Below are positions 11,505 to 22,642 of a stretch of DNA of 64,000 nucleotides, one piece after another (positions within the stretch are counted from its first letter, which is position 1; the number at the start of each line of letters is the position of its first letter). Made by a program: the position numbers and the translations under genes. Location: the NCBI GenBank assembly GCA_038087015.1, contig JASBNA010000001.1, positions 868,001 to 932,000 on the forward strand, read 5' to 3'. The DNA comes from Cerrena zonata (Eukaryota > Basidiomycota > Agaricomycetes > Polyporales > Cerrenaceae). The notes below the pieces were generated by a model. It ran no database searches. It was not told the DNA's origin and worked only from the letters and a program-made list of their open reading frames with translations.

Positions 11505-12287
11505 TCAAAGTTTAGCAGAGAAGTCCATTTTCACATGTGTTCCCGAGACCAGGAGCTGAGACTTGTCACCCTCTTTCGTATATATCTACATAGGTCAGGT
11601 TAGTTAAAGCACGGAGTATGTGCAAAGTGCTCTAGGTTTCACCTCAGTCCTCGAGGTCATTGATCGTTTGCCCATCGACATAGTTGTGTTGACAATTCTA
11701 ATTCTCGTACCACTAATGATATGCTGTAAGATCCACAACGAAGATTATTGCAAGTAAGATACTTACACTTTAGCAGGGGCATGGTAGATTACATCTATGG
11801 TTTTCGAAACATGCGATTTCCATTCTGGATATTTGTCGCATATACGCCATAATGTGATGACAATGCTTCCGCAGCTACGAAACGCGTAAGTTGGCGGAAA
11901 CAAAGAAGAATTGAGCGTGTGCACTTACAAGTCAACTAGGAAGGCACTGAATCCTCCATGAAGGATTTGCTGGTCGTTGACCATACCTAGTTTCGGTTCC
12001 ATTTGGTAAGACACAGCCAGAATATTCCATAGTGTGTACATACTTTCATCGACAGTCAGCTCGCAGACAGCGATGGCTGACATTTTTGATGGCTGTTCTT
12101 TGGATCGGTAGTACGAGAGTTCGACCACTTCGAGCCTCTTTGCCAATTCATGTGAGTATCCCGGAGTGTTGGTCAACTGTTCAAACGCCTCCGCAAAGTC
12201 TTTTCGTACATCATCGGGCACACCAACAGCGGGTACAGTCATCAATGTCTGAGCGAGAATATTAGGCCCTGGTGTACATTTCATCAT
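11505..12287 (-). CDS. Hotdog-fold thioesterase (PaaI/ACOT13/Them4-like)
   Basis: Exons on the minus strand are 12044-12287, 11929-11986, 11767-11874, 11643-11697 and 11505-11585. They total 546 nt, giving 181 residues, with all phases consistent. The hotdog signature QQILHGGFSAFLVDFCGS is split by introns. It is followed by VIYHAPAKVIVNTTMSMGKR and a terminal strand LLVSGTHVKMDF. An N-terminal helix region of about 60 residues precedes the fold, as in fungal members. The enzyme is predicted to hydrolyse acyl-CoA thioesters; the chain length is unknown. There is no targeting signal that I would trust. The 3' end is tail-to-tail with the kinase gene (about 240 bp apart). Confidence 0.88.
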
Positions 12288-12914
12288 GACAGATTCGTAG
12301 CGAGTGGATGGGTATGAGTTCTAATGAGGTTGCAGATCGTAAGGGCTTAAGGTCCGTGAGGGGTCGAGAAGGGTTTGTTAGCTCCTATATATGTTAGAGA
12401 AGTGCCATCTAGGATCGAGGTCAAAGTTTCGGTGTTGCAAACGGACCGAACTTATTATTATCGTGACACTGTCTCTGAAGCTATTACGGCACTACCAGTG
12501 GGTGAGAATTCGAAAGCGCTTGGTGTTACCCGAGCCATACGAGATGATCACGTATGTCCGCATTTGGGTTGCTTCCTCAAAAACGTGGCCAAATTGCGGT
12601 GAGTGGTATTGTTAACTGCCCACATTCCCGGTGAGCCTGTGCATTCCAAGAAGACATGACTAGAACGATACGGAGTGGCAGTACAAAGTGCAGTGCGTAC
12701 TAGGAGTCATTCTCGTTCGGATTGCCCATCCGTGATGGAGACGCAGTATTAGGAAACCTAGGAACATTCATGCTGCTTGAAAGCCGACAGGATAGGTATC
12801 ACTAATAGGGTGTACTATGACAAATACAGGATGGTCATCATCGGGGTTTTCAAAAATCATGATAAGCTATAATACAGAATGTGTTCAAAGGTAGGTTACT
12901 ATTTACTCTGCGAA
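12288..12914. other. Intergenic, about 630 bp
   Basis: This lies between the thioesterase start and the sugar-transporter end. The frames at 12375-12615 are AT-rich and match nothing. It is probably the thioesterase promoter. Confidence 0.4.
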
Positions 12915-15088
12915 TTACTTGTCAGTGTGCTCGACATGAATCGCAGATTCCTTGTCGTCCTTATATGTAGGGGAAGCAGTGCTCGGACCATCATCAATTG
13001 TCTCCTCGATTCGTTTCTGCTGCTCTTCCCTAAGTTTCTCGCCCTCGAACACTAAATAAGCCCCGAGGGTCATAATTAGTGCATGTTAAGCGCGATGAAG
13101 ACAGAGAACGTACAGAAAGCGAGTTCTTCCAGTGAACGCTGTGACGTCTCGGGGAACAGGAAGTAGACAAAGCCGACTTCAAATAGAAGGAAGATGCAGT
13201 AGCTGATGTAGTACTTCCATCCTATCGGAACAATCACGATTAAAGTTTACACTGAGCGTCAAGGATGTGAGCTTACCAGCGTTGTTGATTCCGATCGGGT
13301 TGACAAATTGGTTGAAGAATCCTGCAGCTCGACCCCACCATTGAAAGATAGCGATACCCTTGGCACGGACATGATATGGGAATAGTTCCACCAGGAAAGC
13401 TAAAGCATTCAATCAATACGTGCTATGAACCGGCAATGACACTAGAGAAGGGTACATACTGTATGTCAAAGCGTTGAAGCCAATATTGTAAGCTGGGCTG
13501 TATAAGAAGATGAAGGCGATGACTGCACGGGAGGCATTCTGGTTGTTATCGATACTGTAACGTGCACTCGCGATTGTCCAACCTGTGAAGATGAAAGTTA
13601 AGGAGATGGTACAGATCTAGAGATACTATTGAGCGTTGATTTATAATGAGAAAATAACATCGAGTTACCAGATATGCGACACGACGTCTCATTTTGGGGA
13701 CTGTCAAAGCTAAAGTGGTAGCATTGAGGAAGCCCCAGCAGGTCATGGCAAGATTGATTAAATTCTTTTCACGGTTATCGTGGATACCAACATTCTCCAA
13801 AATGGGCGAAAGGAAGTATCTAGACCAATTGATCAAAATGAAGGTATAACAACTAACCATCCAATGAGAACTCACGAGGTTAAGCCGTTACCACTCCATT
13901 GCGTAGCAAGTCCAAGGAAGGATCCAATAAGGACACGTTTGCGCATACCGGGAGTCTTGAGAAGCTCTTTCCACGACGTCTTGGAGCTTTCACGCTCGAG
14001 TTCCAAAGTCTTTTCAATCTCAGCATACCTGTAATGTAATTAGCATCTGATTTTTCAACTCTCAATGAGGTAAAACCATGAACGTACTCAGCTCTGACGA
14101 AGGCTGAGTTTATATCACCCTCTGCGTGATATTTAGTCAGTATAGCATAAGCTTCTTCACCACGACCCTTAGCAATAAGCCACCTAGTGAAATAAATTCA
14201 CGTCGAATCAGTATCGCGAAGGTAGAACGAGTACTGAACCTGGGTGGTCACTGACCTGGGTGACTCGGGTAGGAACCAGATGAATATCAATTGTAGAGCA
14301 CTGGGGCAAACTTGCAGAATAGAGGGAATCCTCCAGCCCCAATTAGTGGGCATAGCAAAAGTGCCAAGTGTGACACCAGCTGCGACGATCGCGCCGATGA
14401 ACCACGATGAGTTGAAGAGGGATCCCATCCGGGCACGTTCTTTCGGATACGCGAGTTCACCAATCATGGATGACGCTGCGACAATGGCGAAAGGAATTCC
14501 AAAGCCCAGGAGGAAACGAGCGATAACAAACATAGCGACTAAATAAAACAACTTGCATCAGCTCATCTTGTAAGTTAGTAAATCAAGGTTTACGTACAGT
14601 CTTGAGCAGCAGTCTGCAAAATAGAACCTATTACCATGATAACACTTCCGAAAATGATGGCCCGCCGGCGACCAAAGCGGTCGGTAACAAAGGGGACGAA
14701 GGGAAGCGAACATATTGATCCTAAGGAATATAGGGCCGATAGTAGACCAAGAATGGTGGAACGAGGATGGTTGAAAACTGCGGTTAAATCTGTCAATAAT
14801 TTCGTTAGAACGCGAGTATTGCATACTAACATGTTTGCCATGTTCCAACAGCCTGCAAACCATTCATCATGGACGAGTCAAACCTTCGATAGAAAGTAAG
14901 TGTGGGCAATGAATTATGCAAGGAGTGATTCAAGGCACTTACCCACTTGTCATTTCTATACCAATACATGTCGGGAACATGAGTAGGTAGAGGCCACGAA
15001 GGTTTGGCTTCTTGTACCATGGTACCTTATCTTCAGCAATGAAGCGTTCGATGTACGAATCATTATGAGCCTTATCGCCTCCGGTCAT
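12915..15088 (-). CDS. MFS sugar transporter, LAC12-type
   Basis: Eleven exons on the minus strand: 14943-15088, 14831-14883, 14598-14789, 14256-14538, 14088-14183, 13876-14028, 13669-13819, 13460-13616, 13277-13399, 13114-13221 and 12915-13051. They sum to 1,599 nt (532 residues) with every phase matching. The sugar-porter motifs are in order: GFDSSMMNGLQ in TM1, DRFGRRRAI (loop 2-3), ARFLLGFG, PESPRWLIAKGR (after TM6), ELFPYHVRAKG (loop 8-9 region) and FPETSQRSLEEL (after TM12). A long hydrophilic central loop and the PWYKKPNLRGLYLLMF start are typical of fungal lactose/glucose permease-like carriers. The ATG at 15088 gives the usual 40-residue cytosolic N-terminus. The substrate cannot be read from sequence. 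Confidence 0.95.
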
Positions 15089-16526
15089 TGCGTATCAAAT
15101 GTCGTTCTGCTGGAACAATCAATGACAACGAAGACGACAACAGGGGTAGTTAAGATCCAGGAAGTGGTCGGAGAAGCTGATGGACAGTGCGGGGAATTTA
15201 AACGATGTCCCTCGTACCCCGCACTCGAACGGACCGGGATGCCAACTCGATTATTTGGGCGGGGTTTGAAGAATGATCCATAGAAACCCCGGCATATGCG
15301 TCCTTGGCATCTTTTGCGGGGTTGGAGAGCTGAACATGACGCCAACGTGAGAGCAGCGTTTGTGATCTGCATTGAGTATCTTTGGATAGAAAATACACTC
15401 TGCTGCTTCGTTTGCAGACGGGGAAGGGACATCATAGGCAGTTAACCTGCATTAGATCCAATGTCGTGTTCAGGAGAAGTGTACCTTGCATCATTGGCGA
15501 GGCTGAGAAACTTCTTCGTCGGTGAATACAGCAGTTAAAAGGAGCAAATGCGGATAAACGTCGGAAACTGTATGTGAGATTCTCACATTTAAAGCATATC
15601 GGCACTTCGCCGTCTCTTCATAGAATCAATGATCTACTCCAGTAGACCTCTCTTGTGGGGAGTGTCGCCGTAACCCGCCAGCGTGAGTGGTAGGGGTCAT
15701 AATACCCGGGTACAAGGCTTGAAAACTTCACAAAGACTCTCACTACCTTGCCTAGAGCTCAAAGGCGAGACAACTCCCGGGGAGCTCTTGCCTGTGAATC
15801 GGAAAAGCGGGGAGAAAGGCGGAATCTAGGTGGGGGAAGCTACGATGTATGTGTACCTGGATGATCCATTTACGACGATCTAACATTATTTGCTCGGTCA
15901 ATCAGAAGGCGTGGCATAATCATACGTTCTGACCGGCGAGACACCAGGCCACAATTTATGAAGGAGTATAAGCCACCTGACTTGTACGAATGTCATTGGG
16001 TAACATAACATACTCACGGTCATTGAAACCATTGGAAGCTTAAATCACGTTCCTAAGAACGCTGGCGAAACTCCATAAGTTGGATGTTTAACGGATTGTG
16101 CCTATACGTCACTGTCAGCATATCGGTTGGTCTTCAGCAGTTGACAGCGATGTAGTATTGGAGGCAACGGCCAGCATGTAACCCGTCCATCTAGAGCATG
16201 CGAACAAAACGGTTAGTAGATGATGCATTGGATTGTTTTTGGAATAAAACGGTTTAGGAAGTACTAACAATAGTACTATAAAGTCATGAACAAACTCTTG
16301 GTCATAGGTCATGATAAGCAACAAAGTCAAACATCCGGAACATCCATATTCACGGATTCGGCAGAATCCGAAGACGCGAGCGCGTAGATTTCATGAATCG
16401 CTCTGTTTGCACGCGTCCTGCTTTCCGATCCCTACTATACATCCACATACAAGCCTTTGTCTTTCTCTCCTTCCTCCATCTAATTCTTATCCGTTAACAT
16501 CTACCCTACCTTTACGCTAGATCGTC
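15089..16526. other. Long divergent intergenic region upstream of the sugar transporter and RUB1
   Basis: This is 1.4 kb, longer than most gaps here. It holds the Cre1-like sites described separately, more SYGGRG matches near 15655, 15777 and 15807, and a pyrimidine-rich RUB1 leader (about 16410-16520). No coding region is supported. Confidence 0.45.
15189..15321 (-). promoter_or_regulatory. Cluster of five CreA/Cre1-like sites (SYGGRG)
   Basis: GCGGGG occurs at 15189-15194, 15259-15264 and 15316-15321. The reverse-strand forms CCCCGC (15217-15222) and CCCCGG (15287-15292) also match. They lie about 100-235 bp upstream of the transporter ATG. SYGGRG is the known binding site of fungal carbon-catabolite repressors. 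Control by Cre1 is inference from the site and the gene type. Confidence 0.5.
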
Positions 16527-17054
16527 ATGCTGATCAAGGTCAAGGTACGTTTCAAAGTCATCTGAGTGGTCCTTTCGGGTGGCTGAATAATGCATAGACT
16601 CTTACTGGCAAGGAGGTATGTCTGACTCTGATCCACCAACCTCAAGTATACCTCTGTGTATGTGCGCACGTACTGATTGGTTTACTATTTGCTCTGTGAC
16701 AGATCGAGATTGATATCGATCCTGAGGATAAGGTGAGTTGCTTACCTTCCGCGAATGCGCCACTCTTCAATCTGTGCTATACCCGTTCATACACGATCGA
16801 GTACTTACTGGGCTTGGGACTTTTTTCAAGATCACCCGTATCAAGGAGAAGGTCGAGGAACAGTCTGGTGTGCCACCACCACAACAGCGATTGATTTTTG
16901 GTGGTCGACAAATGTAGGTCACCATCACATTGTCTTATGACTGGATTGTCTGCTAATGCCATCTTGCAGGCCTGATGATAAGGCTGTGAAGGATTTCAGT
17001 ATCTCAGCCGGCTCTGTGCTACATCTTGTTCTCGCCCTCCGTGGAGGATGCTAG
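16527..17054 (+). CDS. RUB1: NEDD8/RUB1 ubiquitin-like modifier
   Basis: Exons are 16527-16544, 16598-16615, 16703-16732, 16831-16913 and 16970-17054, total 234 nt and 77 residues. The first two exons are only 18 nt each. The product begins MLIKVKTLTGKEIEIDI, continues with [20 protein letters not shown] and GGRQM, and ends LALRGGC. The terminal LRGG followed by one residue is the precursor form processed to Gly76. Ubiquitin has Arg at position 72, while NEDD8 has Ala: here ALRGG fits NEDD8. The length equals yeast Rub1. It modifies cullins and so activates SCF-type ubiquitin ligases. Confidence 0.95.
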
Positions 17055-17194
17055 AGATCGGTTGTATTCTATGAATATTATACGAGCAGAAGATTCTGAT
17101 GTATCCATACCCCAAGACTTGACGTATCCATTTCCCCCTTTGTATTCAAATTTTATCACCGACTTAAGGATAATAATTGACAGGTATCATAATC

Positions 17195-18092
17195 CTAACT
17201 ATCTGCAGTTGTTCCAACAATATCCGCACCTGGCAGAAGCCACCTGAATGTGATACTAACTCGTACAGATCTCTTAATCCATCTGCCCTCTCCATCATCA
17301 GGATCATCTTGGACACGATCAGCCCTTCGACGTTCGATACCATGGGTCCATCCATATCGCGCATCTCCAGACATCACATATACACTACCTGCCGGAAGAT
17401 ACACGTTTTCTACCTCATCACTATCTGGTTCATCACTCTGGTGATAACCCGATCGGAGACCGACCTCCTTTGAATCTACTTTGCGAAATCGCATGACACA
17501 ACTCCCTCCCAAGCTGACACCAATAATACCATCCCCAAATCTATCCAGGAGGTCAACATGAGGTGTAATACCCTCTCCTGGCAGGTAGTGGTTTATTATC
17601 ACCTGTCGTGCTTTGGGTGACGCAGATTGTGATGGAAAAAGCAGCGAGTGTATTGAAACTGGTAAGCATGGGCGAAGAATAGAAGAAAGTGTGATCAGAA
17701 GTTCGGTGAGAAATGTCGGCAATTTGGAGTTTGGAGAGGATGGTTCTTTGGCTATGCGATCGAGTGCTTTCAGGAAGGCATGATTAGCAACATCGCAAAC
17801 AACACTCACGTTCAGTGACATTGGGAGACACGCGTTCAAATAGCATGACCTGATTTACATTGCTATTTGTGAAGTATGTCTGAAGACATTTCTGGAATAG
17901 AGTGCTCGTGTATTCTGGAGGGAGGCAAATAGATGGGTCGAAGTAGAGGCCATCTATCGAGGGTGGGGTAAGATGAGCGAGTTCGATGTGCTCCGGGTCG
18001 TTCCCTTCCGCTGAGTATGATATAAGTTCGTTGCTTTCAGTGGGTATTTCATCGAAGAGGGAGTCTAAATCTGATTCAGAATCAGAATCCAT
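17195..18092 (-). CDS. AlkB-like 2OG-Fe(II) dioxygenase
   Basis: Exons on the minus strand are 17810-18092 and 17195-17766 (284 residues). The acidic N-terminal 60 residues (SDSESDLDSLFDEIP) are disordered. The double-stranded beta-helix follows: NHYLPGEGITPHVDLLDRFG carries the HxD iron ligands, then GDGIIGVSLGGSCVMRFRK. The distal His is in YGWTHGIERR, and the 2OG-binding arginines are in VRVSITFRWL. All three iron ligands are present, so activity is plausible. The arrangement resembles the ALKBH6/7/8-like group, not bacterial AlkB DNA repair enzymes; the substrate is unknown. It starts 348 bp from SAP18, with which it shares a divergent promoter. Confidence 0.88.
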
Positions 18093-18440
18093 GTTCTATG
18101 GAGCTACTATATGGATGTGGTAGATATTCATTGAGCTCCTGTATGTATGGAATGAAACATCACTGCTTGTACTCGTTCAGCTTACCTGATGGTATATCAG
18201 AGGTAGACGATGATAATGTACGCGAAGGAGAGTTCATCTCGAAATTGCTGGCAATGCCAGGCCCAGGCCAAGCACCAGACCTGCCAAATCCGTAACATAA
18301 ATGGTATTACATCAGCAAACCGGTTCGGTTCACCTAAAGCGAATGTTTGACCCCCTTCACCAGTGACAACTTCAAGGAAACCATCCGTCCTGTTAACACG
18401 AAATTCTGTTGCTTCATTTAATTTCTAGCTGATATCGATT

Positions 18441-19462
18441 ATGTCTGAGACAAATGCTGCAGGAAAGCCGATTGTTGACCGTGAAAAGGTGAGAGTACAA
18501 TCTAGTGTGTGGTCAAAATGAGACTCATGGGCACCTTTTGTAGACTGCACCGTTTCTTATACGAACATTTGTGAAAGTTGGAACCTTTCATCGATTGACA
18601 CAGTTCGAGGATGGTCCTCTACCCATTTCAGAGGAACAACAGATATATACATGGTGCGTACCCTTACGCTTTATGTTACTTGTCAATAATTAACCATTGA
18701 ATGTGGAATACAGGAAAGATGCAACCCTTCGCGAAGTTCTGACCACCCTTCGTAATACTGCACCACCTACCACCGAATACCGACACCCCCTCGCACGTTA
18801 TACCTTCCGTGCAGTATACGCTGACGCCGCAAGTCGCGGCCGTTATGCTCAAAAGGACCTGGGGACCGTCTACTCTCGTGACATCTTAGGCGAACCAGGT
18901 TCACTCATCTCACCTGCACCACGTCTATTGCGAGACGACGAGGAACCGGCCTGACTTGTCTTGCGATACTAACATGGACCAAACTGACGAGAAAGTGCGG
19001 GATGAACGGACCCTCGACGAGCTAAGATTCGTTCCCGGAGATTACATGTGCGTTATGGTCATGCTGCCCAAAAATGCGACAGCACCCGCACCTCCCCCAA
19101 GTGAAATATCCATCAAAGGCTCAGGCCTTAGTGGAAACCCCTCGAATGGATGGAAGTCGACCACGACTGTTGGTGGAGGAAGAGACAGCGGAGGAAGAGA
19201 TGGTGGCTGGGGTGGAAGTTTGGGTGCAGCCCCTCCATTGGGATCGGGACGTGGTGGCGGCGGTGGTGGTCATTGGCGAGGAGAATCTAGTGCACCTAGG
19301 GGAGGGAGAGGTGGGGGGAGAGGAGTAGAAAGAGATCGCAGAGTGCCTCCTCCAAGACGTGAATCCCCTCCTCGACGGGGTGGATGGGGAGACAGGAGAA
19401 GGTCTGTCTCGCGGTCACGGTCGCGAAGTCCACCCAGACGGAAGAATTCTAGATATGATTAA
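18441..19462 (+). CDS. SAP18-like protein with RGG/RS-rich tail
   Basis: Clear exons are 18441-18488 and 18544-18653, with the third starting at 18714. SAP18-domain blocks are TAPFLIRTFVKVGTFHRL, YTWKDATLREVLTTLR, RYTFRAVYAD, LGTVYSRDILG and TLDELRFVPGDYMCV. The reading frame is closed by TGA at 18952 and resumes in another frame before 18996. A perfect TACTAAC at 18967-18973 points to an intron there. Frame-consistent solutions are a 43-nt GC-AG intron 18949-18991 or a 73-nt GT-AG intron 18923-18995. The C-terminal 110 residues are Gly/Arg-rich and end in an RS stretch (SVSRSRSRSPPRR). Animal SAP18 acts in the ASAP/PSAP splicing complexes; the RS tail fits a splicing role. Confidence 0.85.
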
Positions 19463-19571
19463 TATTCAGGCTCATGCTCCCGGGTACACCACGTACATAC
19501 TGTATTTCGTTACGGTCACTATTTTGAATGCTTATTTTGTGATCAACAAAAGAACGGGTCAAAAACCATTA

Positions 19572-19653
19572 CGACCAACCTGGGATTCGAACCCAGAATC
19601 TTCAGCTAAGTCCATACCGGAAACTGACGCCTTGACCATTAGGCCAGTCGGCC
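19572..19653 (-). tRNA. tRNA-Arg(CCG) with 9-nt intron
   Basis: Read on the minus strand, the acceptor stem GGCCGAC pairs with GTTGGTC through all seven positions (two G-U). The D arm is GCC-TAATGGTCAA-GGC. The anticodon stem TCAGT/GCTGA encloses TTCCGG plus A38 once a 9-nt intron (19608-19616) after position 37 is removed. The T arm is CTGGG-TTCGAAT-CCCAG and the discriminator is G. The anticodon CCG reads the Arg codon CGG. The intron is at the canonical eukaryotic site. Confidence 0.88.
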
Positions 19654-19840
19654 GACGTGATCAACGTCACCTGTACCCACCAATGGGTCGGCCTCTTAAA
19701 TCTCTGTTCAACACCTGTCATTCTGTAACTTCTGCTGCCATTACAGATGAATGTGTTCGGGATTTCGCGCTTATATTATGTACATCATCGAGCTTCAAAG
19801 TCAAAACGTAAACGTGAAAGCGTTCAAGAGGTCAGTGACA

Positions 19841-20581
19841 CTACATTTCGATGTTTTCCTCCCGACCTCCATCAGAGCCATCGACCTTGTTCAGTGATGC
19901 TATATTATTCCGAATGTTGTATCTACTGGATAGAGTGATGATGACGGTGGCCATAATCGTAGCTATAGAATGAGGGTCATTAAATGTTCACCTAGCGGAA
20001 AGAGAGAACCTACAATCCAGAAATGTCGCGATAGAAAATATAGCAACTACAGCAGAGAAACCGCAATGAATGCCCGCTGAATCTTCTGAAGCAAGATTGC
20101 AGTTCTTGGGTAGTCGCGTGAAGATCATTATAGCAAGGACTGAGTTAAAAATCGTGGTTAGCAAACACTCGTTGCATATCTTTGAATGGGGACTACATAC
20201 CAAGAGACACCATGGAGAATATCAGTAGGGAGATGTAGTGTGCTTTCACTCTACACAGGGGGTGTGTCGACTGTGGTCGGTTTGCTGTAGCAAGAAGGAC
20301 ACAAGTCCATGCGGATATTGCTGCTGTTAGACCACATGTCACCCACGCAAGGTTCGCTGTAAAGAGGGATATTATACAAAGAGTTTAGATGTTCATTCTT
20401 ATGAGATCATACTTTGGAACTGATCCCAGCCTATCTCCTGCAGGGCATATATTACAGCTATAATGGCATCGCAGACTGCGAAGGCTAGAAGAAAGCCTAT
20501 GAAAGGAGGTGAATGATGTTGTTATTCGTACGTCATGGGATGCTTACTGTAGGCGGTGATCAAACTACGAGAAAACTTCAT
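19841..20581 (-). CDS. Four-helix membrane protein (MARVEL-like topology), unknown function
   Basis: Exons on the minus strand are 20548-20581, 20413-20496, 20201-20356, 20014-20139 and 19841-19962 (522 nt, 173 residues), all in phase. Four hydrophobic stretches are visible: SFLLAFAVCDAIIAVIYAL, VTCGLTAAISAWTCVLLATA, ISLLIFSMVSLVLAIMIF and CGFSAVVAIFSIATFL with STIMATVIITL following. The C-terminus is charged and cytosolic-looking (SDGGREENIEM). Size and spacing resemble small fungal MARVEL or SUR7-type membrane proteins, but I see no diagnostic motif. The 3' end faces the tRNA and SAP18. Confidence 0.7.
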
Positions 20582-21006
20582 AGATGGGTGGAAAATAGAT
20601 TGAAGAATGGACAGTCAGTCCTCATTAAATATGAGAATTAATATGATCGAACGACGAGGCGGGGTGGTAGCGATTTGATCGCCAGTGTAGTGTGAACTAT
20701 ATAGTAATATTGTCCCGCTTTCGTTGAAGAATCATCAGTGTTCGTGATGGCGATGTCCTGGCTAAGCAAACCTGTACCCAAGGATTGATCGCCTCCTAAA
20801 TTGTGCGAGTCACATTATAATGGATATCGGATGTGCACCGGAGATCGACCTGAAATGGACACCGGCCTTACATTTTCAACTAACCTTGGTCATGGAACCG
20901 ATGGAAGAAATTGAAGTTAGGGAATGTCCAAGCTTAACAGACAGGAGGAAGTGCCCATGAACGCCATCGATGAAGCAAATATAGTATACAACATATTCCA
21001 TTACTC
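20582..21006. other. Intergenic, about 425 bp
   Basis: This is the promoter side of the 4-TM gene and the 3' flank of eIF3f. Nothing else is seen. Confidence 0.45.
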
Positions 21007-22144
21007 CTAGGGTGCGGTAGTGAGTGCAAGACGGGCAGAGACCTCCGCTTGTGATCGGACAAGGTTTGCGAGGTAAGAGACCATGAGTGCGTCCTAAAGC
21101 GGATAATTAACTCCAACAAATCTGGAGGAAGAGCAATAACGTACTTGAAGACTGGCATGGAAGCCGCCGTTTTCAAGGTCTTCGGAGCTGGCTCCGAGGG
21201 TGTCCATGAGGTATCGTCCAACAGCAGGGTCACCTTTGGTCTCCCCAGAGAGGACGGAGCGAACATATACGAGGACACGATCAAGCATGTCGGAGACGGA
21301 TTGAATGGCGGACTCGAGAACATCTAGGTCAGTTGCAGGGTGTGACGCTGTTGTGTTTGAGGAAGAGAGTAGCAGGTCGACTAGAACAAGCAAGTTGTAT
21401 AAGTAGATCTTGTGATGCAGAATACATACTTACGACCGCTACGTTCGCTCTCCTTGAAGCGCAATTCACAGGGGATGGGTACGAAAACTGCATTTTCTGG
21501 TTTTGGTGAAACGCCGACGGGAGAACTGAGAGATAGTCTAAGTATTCTGTCAATTGGAAGATACCACATTTGAAACGCACCCAACATATGCTTTTACGCC
21601 AGCTTGCTCGCTGCTCTCAACTCCAGTGTTAACGGCGATATGGATAGCCTGATGAGGTGCAGTTTCTTGAGAGTAGAAATTTTGAATGAGAGCGGAATAC
21701 GTGTTCAGGTTCGATCCAGTTGAATACCTGACAGGGAGTATGAGTTATTCGAGTACTGAGAATAAGGGGAATATATGCTCGGTCTTACCATCCAACAATG
21801 ATCTCCTTGGGGTTCACCTTGTGGTGGAGCTCGTACATAGTCTGGTGGTATTCCATATCCACCGCAACCTTGCTCAGCAGTCTCGCTATGGAGAACGGCA
21901 AACGATGATCGGACATCAATTTCTCCAGAGTCAGATCTTGTTCCAAGCAAAGTACCGATGACTCTTTCTTGGGCATCAGTGCGTCGGAGATAGTGATCGA
22001 GGATTGAGAAAAGTGCGACAGGATGAATAGTCACTGAGGTTGGTGCTCGTCTATTTAATAGTTAGATCTGAAGAGTTAGAGGTTTAATATAATATAATAT
22101 TTACCCAGGTGCAGACAGAAACCCCGGAGTACCATTTTTGACAT
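21007..22144 (-). CDS. Translation initiation factor eIF3 subunit F, with two frame breaks
   Basis: Exons on the minus strand are 22105-22144, 21789-22050, 21581-21727, 21434-21525, 21145-21380 and 21007-21093. The MPN domain starts with [20 protein letters not shown] and includes [39 protein letters not shown] and [10 protein letters not shown]. The C-terminal helices are SERSGLDLLLSS and [18 protein letters not shown]. The JAMM metal ligands are absent, as is normal for eIF3f. Two single-base breaks interrupt it. One is in the run of five T at 22135-22139: one more base would give [15 protein letters not shown]. The other is an apparent extra base at 21868-21869, before VAVDMEYH. Both corrections also restore exon phase, so assembly error is likelier than pseudogenisation. 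Confidence 0.85.
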
Positions 22145-22317
22145 GATAGCTGAAGATGGAGGTGCCAAAGGCATTTTGAATGTCACTTTACTTGCAGGAG
22201 GCGAAACCAAAGATGGTGGACCTACAAGCGCCCGCGAAGTATCAGCCAAAAAGTTGGTCGGCAACTTCCGGCGCTGTAACACCTCACTCTCTTCCTTCCA
22301 CGACCACTTCATTCAAG

Positions 22318-22642
22318 ATGCCCTCTGAAGAGACCAAGGTATGTTTGACAATATACGGGTGATATTGGTAGTATCTAACATAATTTCTGTAGGAGAGAAT
22401 CATCAAGGCCGTCGACTTCGGTCGCGTGCGTATTACAAGAACTAACTCACCAATGACGCAGCTCGAACTTACACCTCACGTTGTAGACTGTCCTCCATTA
22501 TGGCTGGATTCCTTTCATAATCTATATTGGATACACAAGGAGTAACCCCCAGCCCTCTTTGATCAAGTGCGTAATGCTCCCTGCTGGCAGTATGACTGAA
22601 CAATGCTAACTTGTTCCCAGGTTGATCAGCCCTCTCGCATAA
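22318..22642 (+). CDS. TOM7: TOM7, small subunit of the mitochondrial outer-membrane translocase
   Basis: Exons are 22318-22338, 22393-22425, 22487-22566 and 22621-22642, total 156 nt and 51 residues. The protein has a short charged N-terminus ([18 protein letters not shown]) and one membrane helix around [16 protein letters not shown], and ends [14 protein letters not shown]. The [10 protein letters not shown] and NPxPxLxxLISP motifs are diagnostic for Tom7, and the length is typical (50-60). It modulates TOM complex assembly. The ATG is 173 bp from the eIF3f start, head-to-head. Confidence 0.93.

Noticed and set aside
12375..12615. Plus frames between thioesterase and transporter
   Set aside because: No similarity and no Kozak or splice support.
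21007..22144. eIF3f as a pseudogene
   Set aside because: Apart from two one-base breaks that also disturb splice phase, all exons and domain blocks are intact. Similar breaks occur in other essential genes in the window.
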